From Lysobacteraceae bacterium UBA6001 (GTDB taxonomy: Bacteria > Pseudomonadota > Gammaproteobacteria > Xanthomonadales > Xanthomonadaceae): a stretch of DNA of 64,000 nt. Below the pieces are notes generated by a model, which was not told where the DNA came from, searched no databases, and saw only the letters and a list, made by a program, of their open reading frames with translations. A program made the position numbers and the translations under genes. Where the stretch lies: assembly GCA_002429615.1 (NCBI GenBank), contig DJAN01000207.1:1-64000 (forward strand), in the 5' to 3' direction. Each line of letters starts with the position of its first letter. Position 1 is the first letter of the stretch. This document shows positions 58,892-64,000 of this stretch, in pieces.

Positions 58892-59019
58892 GCCAGTTCG
58901 AACAGCAGCTCGAAGAGCTGAACCGCGATCACTTCCGGTTCGGCGTCATCGTCAATGCCGGCTGCTTCGCCGCTGGGGTCGTGATCTCCCTCCTCCTGCA
59001 GGCGGTGGCCAACTCATGA
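58888..59019 (+). CDS. Small single-pass membrane protein
   Basis: A 43-residue protein from GTG 58888: a charged N-terminus (SQFEQQLEELNRDHFRF) then a transmembrane helix (VIVNAGCFAAGVVISLLLQA). GTGA and ATGA overlaps. Too small for function assignment; membrane location is likely. Confidence 0.55.
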   Translation: MSQFEQQLEELNRDHFRFGVIVNAGCFAAGVVISLLLQAVANS

Positions 59020-59183
59020 ACGAGCGAGACTTCATTGCAGCGATGAGCCAGGGGTTGCCCGCCCTCCCGCCGCCGACGGGCCTGGAGGTCAACGAGTACC
59101 CCGGCGACGGCGCGATCCTCAAGGGGAACCAGGATCTCGAACTGGCCGATGCCGAGCGCGCCGGGAAGGCTGGCGTGCCGTGA
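59016..59183 (+). CDS. Small phage hypothetical protein
   Basis: A 55-residue protein: MNERDFIAAMSQGLPALPPP, then GDGAILKGNQDLELADAERA. ATG 59016 overlaps upstream; end overlaps the next GTG. Unknown. Confidence 0.55.
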   Translation: MNERDFIAAMSQGLPALPPPTGLEVNEYPGDGAILKGNQDLELADAERAGKAGVP

Positions 59184-59452
59184 GCCAGCGCCAGGTCACC
59201 CACGTCGATCCGCTCCCGCGCTGCCAGCACGGCCACAGCGCGCGCCACATTCACGACGCACGCCGCGCCAGCGCCGGCGGCGGCCATTACCTGGAGTGCT
59301 CCTGCAGCGCCAGCAGTAAGCAGCTGGAGTACATCGACGCGCTCCGCGAGTGGTGCCGGATGCACGGCCACCCGATGCCGATCGGCACGGACCAGCGCCC
59401 GCTGCCGCTCACCGTCGTCCCCATCCGTCCTGTCGAGGCTCGCGCCGCATGA
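59180..59452 (+). CDS. Small Cys/His-rich phage protein
   Basis: A 90-residue protein from GTG 59180 with CQHGHSARHIHDARR, LECSCSASS and a second part YIDALREWCRMHGHPMPIG. Cys and His spacing suggests zinc binding. Overlaps both neighbours. Confidence 0.55.
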   Translation: MSQRQVTHVDPLPRCQHGHSARHIHDARRASAGGGHYLECSCSASSKQLEYIDALREWCRMHGHPMPIGTDQRPLPLTVVPIRPVEARAA

Positions 59453-59952
59453 TTCGCCAACTGTTGGCCCGCCTGCGCACGCGCATCGTCGCCCGCGCCC
59501 AGGCCCGGGAGCCTGACTTCGTCGTCGGCGGCAAGGAATCCCCCTACCTGCTCCGCTGGTGGCTGATCCCGCGCAACCGGCTGTTCAACGTCTACGTGCA
59601 CTGCTTCCTGCGCGACGACGACGACCGGGCGCTCCACGATCACCCGTGGATGTGGTGTTCGATCTTCCTGCAGGGCGGCTACACCGAGCACACCATCAGC
59701 GCCGGCGGCGTCCACCAGCGCACGCTCAGGCTCGCGCCCAGCATCAAGATCAGCCTGCCGCAGCGCGCGCACCGCATCGAGTTGCTGCGCGCCTATGGGC
59801 AGCCTCGCGCCTGCTGGACGCTCTTCATCACCGGACCCCGTGTACGCAACTGGGGCTTCCACTGCCCGGAGCGCGGCTGGGTGCCGTGGCAGGAGTTCAC
59901 CGATCCGGGCGACAGCGGGAAGGTCGGCCGCGGCTGTGAGGAAGTGCCGTGA
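59449..59952 (+). CDS. Cupin-like phage protein
   Basis: A 167-residue protein: LLRWWLIPRNRLFNVYVHCF, then DDRALHDHPWMWCSIFLQGG and LPQRAHRIELL. His/Glu positions (HDHPW, GYTEH, RAHR) form a cupin metal site. Possible small-molecule enzyme or sensor; substrate unknown. ATG 59449 overlaps upstream. Confidence 0.7.
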   Translation: MIRQLLARLRTRIVARAQAREPDFVVGGKESPYLLRWWLIPRNRLFNVYVHCFLRDDDDRALHDHPWMWCSIFLQGGYTEHTISAGGVHQRTLRLAPSIKISLPQRAHRIELLRAYGQPRACWTLFITGPRVRNWGFHCPERGWVPWQEFTDPGDSGKVGRGCEEVP

Positions 59953-60173
59953 TGCACCGCACCTGCTCCAGCTGCTGTCGCCGCCTGCCAGCGGACCAGT
60001 TCCCGCCGGCGGAGCGCCGCCGCTCGACCTGCCGGCTCTGCGAGGCCGACGAACAGCGCGTGCGCTCGCGCCTGGCGCCGCTGCGCGTCGACCCGCAGCA
60101 GGTGCGCCTCAATAACCGATTCAACTTGTGGTTCGGGCCGGTGCGCCGCGAGCCGCTGAGGAACGCGGCATGA
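59949..60173 (+). CDS. Small zinc-finger-like phage protein
   Basis: A 74-residue protein (GTG 59949 or ATG 59952): CSSCCRRLPADQFPPAERRR then STCRLCE, a four-Cys zinc knuckle followed by a basic tail. Possibly nucleic-acid binding. Confidence 0.6.
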   Translation: MMHRTCSSCCRRLPADQFPPAERRRSTCRLCEADEQRVRSRLAPLRVDPQQVRLNNRFNLWFGPVRREPLRNAA

Positions 60174-60439
60174 GCAAGGCGGATAGGCAGGTAAATCTGC
60201 GGCTACCTCGAGATGTTCTCGAAGCGGTCCAGATCATCGCAGCACATAACGGCCGCAGCACTACCCAAGAAATTGGGCTCGTACTGGAATCGTTCGTTCA
60301 GCAGAACGAGAAATCGATCCGCACGCAGGTACGGCTGCCACCAGCCGTCCACCAAGAGCTGACCGCCGCAGCGAAACGCAACGGACGATCCATGAACGCT
60401 GAGCTCGTAACGCGGCTGATCGAGCGGAGGGACGTATGA
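60170..60439 (+). CDS. Arc-type repressor with two ribbon-helix-helix units
   Basis: An 89-residue protein from ATG 60170. Two similar units are seen: QVNLRLPRDVLEAVQIIAAH with NGRSTTQEIGLVLESFV, then QVRLPPAVHQELTAAAKRNG with RSMNAELVTRLIERR. Each looks like an Arc ribbon-helix-helix, so the chain may fold as a covalent dimer. Likely represses phage promoters. Confidence 0.78.
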   Translation: MSKADRQVNLRLPRDVLEAVQIIAAHNGRSTTQEIGLVLESFVQQNEKSIRTQVRLPPAVHQELTAAAKRNGRSMNAELVTRLIERRDV

Positions 60440-60594
60440 GCGACATCCACCTGAATGACCGGCTGGCGGCCCTCGACTGGGCGGTGGCACGCGCCCGGGA
60501 GGCGGCCCAAACCGACGACCTCGTGCGCCTCAACGTGCTGCCGGCCCTGCAGGCCGAGCGCGACTTTGTCCAGAAGGTGGTCCGCAATGGCTGA
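60436..60594 (+). CDS. Small phage hypothetical protein
   Basis: A 52-residue protein: MSDIHLNDRLAALDWAVARA, ending ERDFVQKVVRNG. Helical and acidic. ATGA overlap upstream; the methyltransferase ATG lies within its end. Confidence 0.55.
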   Translation: MSDIHLNDRLAALDWAVARAREAAQTDDLVRLNVLPALQAERDFVQKVVRNG

Positions 60595-62410
60595 CGGCTC
60601 GAGCGAGTTCAATTTCCCGCCGCCGCAGCTGTCTCGGCTGCGCCCGGGCGAGATCGTGGTCGACCTGTTCGCCGGCGGCGGCGGGGCTAGCGAGGCGCTG
60701 AAGCAGGCGCTGGGCATCGACCCGGCGCTGGCCTATAACCACGACGAATGGGCGATCGGGATGCACGCGGCGAACCACCCGTTGACGATCCACCACCGGG
60801 AGGACATCTGGCACGCGGATCCGCGCCGCGATGTCGCCGGGCGCCCGGTCGGCTGGTTTCATGCCAGCCCCGACTGCACCCACTTCTCCCAGGCGAAGGG
60901 CGGCCAGCCTCGCAGTCGAAAGACCCGGGCGCTGTCGTGGGTGGTGCTGAAGTGGGTCGGCCAGCTGGCGAAGGTGGGCAACGCGCCGCGCATCGTCAGC
61001 CTGGAGAACGTCTGGCAGATCCTGACGTGGGGACCGTTGGTCGCGAAGCGCGACCGCGCCACCGGCCGCGTGCTGAAGATGGATGGCACCGTCGCGGTCG
61101 TTGGCGAGCGCGTGCCGGTGGAGAACCAGCAGCTGGTTCCGAACAGGAAGCGCAGCGGGCGCACGTGGCGCCAGTTCGTCGCGGCCCTGCGCGGCTGCGG
61201 CTATGAGGTGGAGTGGCGGAAGCTGGTAGCCAGCGACTACGGTGCCGGCACCAGCCGGGAGCGCCTGTTTCTCCTCGCGCGGCGCGATGGCGAGCCCATC
61301 ACTTGGCCGGAGCCGACGCACGGTGCCGCGCCTGGTCAGCTGCCGCGCGTTAGCGCCGCGGACTGCCTGGACTTCTCCCTGCCATGCCCTTCCATCTTCG
61401 AACGCAAGCGCCCTTTGGCCGATGCCACCATGCGTCGCATCGCGAAGGGCGTCGTGCGGCACGTCATCCAGGCCGCCGAGCCGTTCTTCATCACGGAGCA
61501 CGCCAATGCCAGCACCCAGCGCACCTGGTCAGCGGGCGAGCCGCTGCGCACCCAGTGCGCGGGCGTGAAGGGCGGCCACTTCTCCGTTGTGGCGCCGGTG
61601 CTCGCCGGCGTGGGTGGCCGTGCGGGCCAAACCGAGCCGCGTCCCGGCGATGAGCCGCTGTACACCATCACTACCAAGGCAGATACCGCAGTGATCGCAC
61701 CGGTGCTGGTGCAGACCGGCTACGGCGAGGCACCCGGCCAGGCTCCGCGCGCCCTCGATCTGCAGAAGCCACTGGGAACGATTGTCGCCGGAGGCGTGAA
61801 GCATGCGGCCGTGGCGGCGTTCCTTGAGCAGGCCAATGGTGGTTTCTACGAAGGTGGTGGCCGGGACGCGCGCGCGCCGATGAGCACGATCACCGCCGCC
61901 GGCAGCCAGCAGCAGCTGGTCACCGCCCACATCGCGACGCTGCGCAACAACACGGTCGGCGCACCCGCTGATGAGCCGCTGGCGACGATCGCGGCTGGGG
62001 GCGAGCATCACGCCGTGGTGGAGTGCCATCTCAGCCCCAACCAGGAGGCTGGCGCGCTGCGCGTGGCGGCCTTCCTCGTGAACTACTACGGAAACGGCAC
62101 TGCTCTCGACATCCGCGATCCGCTCGACACCGTCACCACCCGCGACCGCATGGCGTTGGTAACGGTGATGGTTCGCGGCACGCCCTACGTGATCGTGGAC
62201 ATCGGCTTGCGCATGCTGAAGCCGCACGAGCTATACCGCGCGCAGGGCTTCCCCGCCGACTACGTGATTGACCGGACCGCGGACGGCAGGCCGATCAGCA
62301 CGACCGCCGCCGTACGCATGGTCGGCAACAGCGTCAGCCCACCGCCGCTGCGCGCATTGGCCCTGGCCAATCTGGATGCGGCCGCTGCGCCGTTCGCGGT
62401 AGCCGCATGA
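60587..62410 (+). CDS. DNA cytosine-5 methyltransferase with internal repeats
   Basis: A 607-residue C5 methyltransferase: motif I DLFAGGGG (26-33), motif IV SPDCTHFSQAKGG with Cys97, motif VI ENV (140-142), motif VIII TSRERLFLLA and motif X MVGNSVSPPPLRALA near the end. Between VIII and X lie about six degenerate copies of a P-L/M-x-T-I/V...H/L-V-V unit. It likely protects phage DNA from host restriction. Last gene of the rightward operon. Confidence 0.92.
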   Translation: MADGSSEFNFPPPQLSRLRPGEIVVDLFAGGGGASEALKQALGIDPALAYNHDEWAIGMHAANHPLTIHHREDIWHADPRRDVAGRPVGWFHASPDCTHFSQAKGGQPRSRKTRALSWVVLKWVGQLAKVGNAPRIVSLENVWQILTWGPLVAKRDRATGRVLKMDGTVAVVGERVPVENQQLVPNRKRSGRTWRQFVAALRGCGYEVEWRKLVASDYGAGTSRERLFLLARRDGEPITWPEPTHGAAPGQLPRVSAADCLDFSLPCPSIFERKRPLADATMRRIAKGVVRHVIQAAEPFFITEHANASTQRTWSAGEPLRTQCAGVKGGHFSVVAPVLAGVGGRAGQTEPRPGDEPLYTITTKADTAVIAPVLVQTGYGEAPGQAPRALDLQKPLGTIVAGGVKHAAVAAFLEQANGGFYEGGGRDARAPMSTITAAGSQQQLVTAHIATLRNNTVGAPADEPLATIAAGGEHHAVVECHLSPNQEAGALRVAAFLVNYYGNGTALDIRDPLDTVTTRDRMALVTVMVRGTPYVIVDIGLRMLKPHELYRAQGFPADYVIDRTADGRPISTTAAVRMVGNSVSPPPLRALALANLDAAAAPFAVAA

Positions 62411-62461
62411 GCGACCAAATCTTCATGAAGCTGCCGAAGCGCGCGTCTTTCGTCGAACTGG

Positions 62462-62511
62462 AAAAAAAAGGCGCCCGCCACACTCTAGGAGGGGCCATGA
62501 GGGCGGGCGCC
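62462..62511 (-). terminator. Terminator of the right-edge minus cassette
   Basis: On the minus strand GGCGCCCGCC (62511-62502) pairs with GGCGGGCGCC (62479-62470), followed by eight T. It ends transcription of the gene stopping at 62518. Confidence 0.85.
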
Positions 62512-62517
62512 ACCCCA

Positions 62518-62790
62518 TCAACTGTTCGGGTCGTCTTCGCGACCCCGAGGAGAGGTCTGCAGACCGCCCTCAAGTTTGCGAATCCGCTGTACGGCCTTCG
62601 CAAGAACTTTGGACTGCGCAGAACTCGCGTCCGCGCCGAAAGCCGCGTTGTAGAGCACGATAAATGGGTAAGCAGCACCATGTCGAAATACGGTGGCGCT
62701 GGCACTCCACTGGGTCACCAGGCGAATGGAATTCGGATTCAGGGTTTCGCTGGTATTGATCCGGTAATCGCCCAAGAAGAAGTCCGCCAT
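62518..62790 (-). CDS. Hypothetical protein
   Basis: A 90-residue protein starting MADFFLGDYRINTSETLNPN (AGGGAAC before ATG 62790; ATG 62889 is an alternative giving 123 residues). Contains TVFRHGAAYPFIVLYNAAFG. Last of the right-edge minus-strand genes; directly before a terminator. No family recognised. Confidence 0.55.
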   Translation of the reverse strand: MADFFLGDYRINTSETLNPNSIRLVTQWSASATVFRHGAAYPFIVLYNAAFGADASSAQSKVLAKAVQRIRKLEGGLQTSPRGREDDPNS

Positions 62791-62927
62791 CGAACGTTCC
62801 CTGCTCCCTATGCGGAAGCATTCAACGTACTCACGCTCAGGGAAAAAACAAGGCCCATCGATCATGCCTCCAATGAATCGGGACTGCATGTCGCTTCGCA
62901 ACAGTATGGCTGCACCATGCGGGCTGA

Positions 62928-63149
62928 TCAGCCCGTCGGGGGATTGGCGCGCATGAGCTCGCGCACCATGACGAGCGCGGCATTCTTGGCTTCTTCGTGG
63001 CTCGAATGCGGCTGCATCTTTGCAGTCGCCTTGGCTATCGGAAAGCCTTCCAGGCTGCTCGCGGTGGCAACGGCGACCCACCGTCCGTCGCCGGCTTGGG
63101 AAGCCTCCACGCGCAATCGCAGGTTGTTCTCGAGCACTTCGGTGATCAC
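62928..63149 (-). CDS. Small hypothetical protein
   Basis: A 73-residue protein from GTG 63149 with GAGGAAG upstream: MITEVLENNLRLRVEASQAG then SSHEEAKNAALVMVRELMRA. Looks like a small alpha/beta protein of island-type cassettes. Confidence 0.55.
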   Translation of the reverse strand: MITEVLENNLRLRVEASQAGDGRWVAVATASSLEGFPIAKATAKMQPHSSHEEAKNAALVMVRELMRANPPTG

Positions 63150-63201
63150 TCGCTTCCTCAGTTCTTTGTATGCAGTGGAAACAGGTAGCCAAGCAACTCA
63201 G

Positions 63202-63447
63202 TCACGCCAAGCTGATGACACCTTCAATCAAAACGTCGGTGATCTGCATGATCGCTTTGGCGGTGATTGTGACCGCATCCTCCCGCGTTCTGCAACGAAA
63301 TTCGGCCAGCCGTCGGATGGCGTCAATACCATAGAGCGGACTCGTGACACGAAGCACGGGGATGAAAACTGTGTCGCCGGCAGGGTAAGCCGCATGGGCC
63401 ACCTCCAATCCATTGATAGGCGCCCTAGCTGTTCTCGAACTTCGCAC
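63202..63447 (-). CDS. Small hypothetical protein
   Basis: An 81-residue frame from GTG 63447; the conserved-looking part is VFIPVLRVTSPLYGIDAIRR then LAEFRCRTREDAVTITAKAI. The true start may be further in. Adjacent to the other small minus genes. Confidence 0.5.
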   Translation of the reverse strand: MRSSRTARAPINGLEVAHAAYPAGDTVFIPVLRVTSPLYGIDAIRRLAEFRCRTREDAVTITAKAIMQITDVLIEGVISLA

Positions 63448-63590
63448 GGAAAAGCGTTAGAGCACCCAGTGGGGGCGATCCGGTGCTCTCGGACGCAACA
63501 CCGAACCCCTTCTGGACGAGGTGCAGTCTCAGGCTTTCGTTCGTCTGGCGTTAGCGGCCGCGCGGCGAGCCCAGCACTGCTGCTTCCGCA

Positions 63591-63860
63591 TCACCCCACA
63601 AATCGCTTCCAAGACCGCCTTCTGACGAGCTCCGGCCGCATCCTTCCCTCCGTGAGATTTCTATACACGAGAACAGTGGGCCCGCTTTCTCGACTCTGGG
63701 TGGCCACTGGCGGCGACGGGGCCGCGAACCCATGGTGTGGGTTATCGGATTCACTCGCGCTGAGGCGAGTCATGGCTGAAACCGCCCACACCCTTCTCGG
63801 CCAGGCGTCACACAACGGCATGGCCTGTACCGGTCGACCTATCCGCTTCCCGCTCGGCAA
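63591..63860 (-). CDS. Possible Ash-like phage/island protein
   Basis: An 89-residue frame with AMTRLSASESDNPHHGFAAP, VATQSRESGPTVLVYRNLTE and GRMRPE. The combination of a GFAAP segment and LTEGR ending recalls Ash/Icd-like proteins of P4-type elements (recalled pattern). Start uncertain. Confidence 0.35.
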   Translation of the reverse strand: MPSGKRIGRPVQAMPLCDAWPRRVWAVSAMTRLSASESDNPHHGFAAPSPPVATQSRESGPTVLVYRNLTEGRMRPELVRRRSWKRFVG

Positions 63861-64000
63861 CGCCGGCGTCCGGCAGCCTGGTGCGCCGCCACCTGTGCGA
63901 GGACGGCCGTCGTATGCAAGACCTCGCCACGCCGCAGCGGTGCTCGCGGCAGACCGTATACGGAATTTTCTGCAGCGCGCGCACCTTCTCGCCGCAGCAC
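63861..64000 (+). other. Right edge: possible partial helix-turn-helix gene
   Basis: A plus-strand frame through 63875-64000 reads RRHLCEDGRRMQDLATPQRC then SRQTVYGIF, resembling a helix-turn-helix, but no start is visible and the frame runs off the edge. Confidence 0.25.

Noticed and set aside
63397-63415. GGCCACCTCCAATCC as a possible attR
   Set aside because: Only nine contiguous bases match the ssrA 3' end, and the T-arm sequence is absent.
62407-64000. Treating the long open plus-strand frame as a real gene
   Set aside because: The minus-strand genes in the same span have ribosome sites, sensible residues and a terminator, while the plus frame is Arg/Ser-rich without recognisable domains.

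Overview
The window comes from a GC-rich gammaproteobacterium of the Xanthomonadaceae (Lysobacter/Luteimonas/Pseudoxanthomonas/Stenotrophomonas type). This is inferred from the protein sequences of the core genes (ACT-type prephenate dehydrogenase, hrcA-grpE-dnaK-dnaJ, recN, cysteine-free Fur, BamE), from GTAGGAGCGGCTTCAGCCGCGA-type REP elements and from a tmRNA tag reading ANDDNYALAA. The genus cannot be fixed from the sequence alone.

Positions 1-15219 are ordinary chromosome: an IMPACT/YigZ protein overlapping an ABC exporter, tyrosine biosynthesis (tyrA) overlapping pyridoxal kinase (pdxY), the heat-shock cluster hrcA-grpE-dnaK-dnaJ with visible sigma-32-like promoters before grpE and dnaK, recN, fur, bamE, rnfH, ratA, smpB and ssrA (tmRNA). 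The ssrA 3' end is followed at once by a P4-type tyrosine integrase, so an integrated element starts there. No right attachment site was found, so the element probably continues beyond base 64000.

Positions 15375-23130 are an accessory region of small, mostly unrecognised genes: an orphan LuxR-type response regulator with three tiny downstream genes, a DUF892 ferritin-like protein, a frameshifted gene, a four-gene minus-strand cluster and a pair of paralogous small proteins 4 kb apart. Several of these are shorter than 60 codons.

Positions 23340-55087 (minus strand) are the lytic programme of a temperate, lambda-like siphovirus, read right to left: leaderless Cro-like gene, CII-like regulator, replication O-like protein carrying phased CGTGAC iterons (probable origin), DUF4031, DnaB helicase, Ref-like nuclease, RusA resolvase, Q-type antiterminator, an arylsulfatase cargo gene, endolysin, holin-like protein, Rz with embedded Rz1, terminase, portal, S49 protease, decoration protein with an added Ig-like domain, capsid, tail tube, tape measure and tail-tip proteins. 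Intrinsic terminators lie before the lysis genes and between the decoration and capsid genes, which fits Q-dependent antitermination.

Positions 55097-62410 (plus strand) are the lysogeny arm: an S24/LexA-type CI repressor followed by a two-gene module (DUF6978-like and DUF1828/DUF1829-like) and a small lipoprotein, the best candidate here for a poorly described prophage immunity system. Next comes a second CI-controlled promoter with the same 17-bp operators, which drives a tightly overlapping early operon: DUF1566 protein, many tiny proteins, a cupin-like protein, a tandem Arc repressor and a C5 DNA methyltransferase with internal repeats. Positions 62461-63860 hold a separate minus-strand cassette of small genes, possibly headed by an Ash-like protein.
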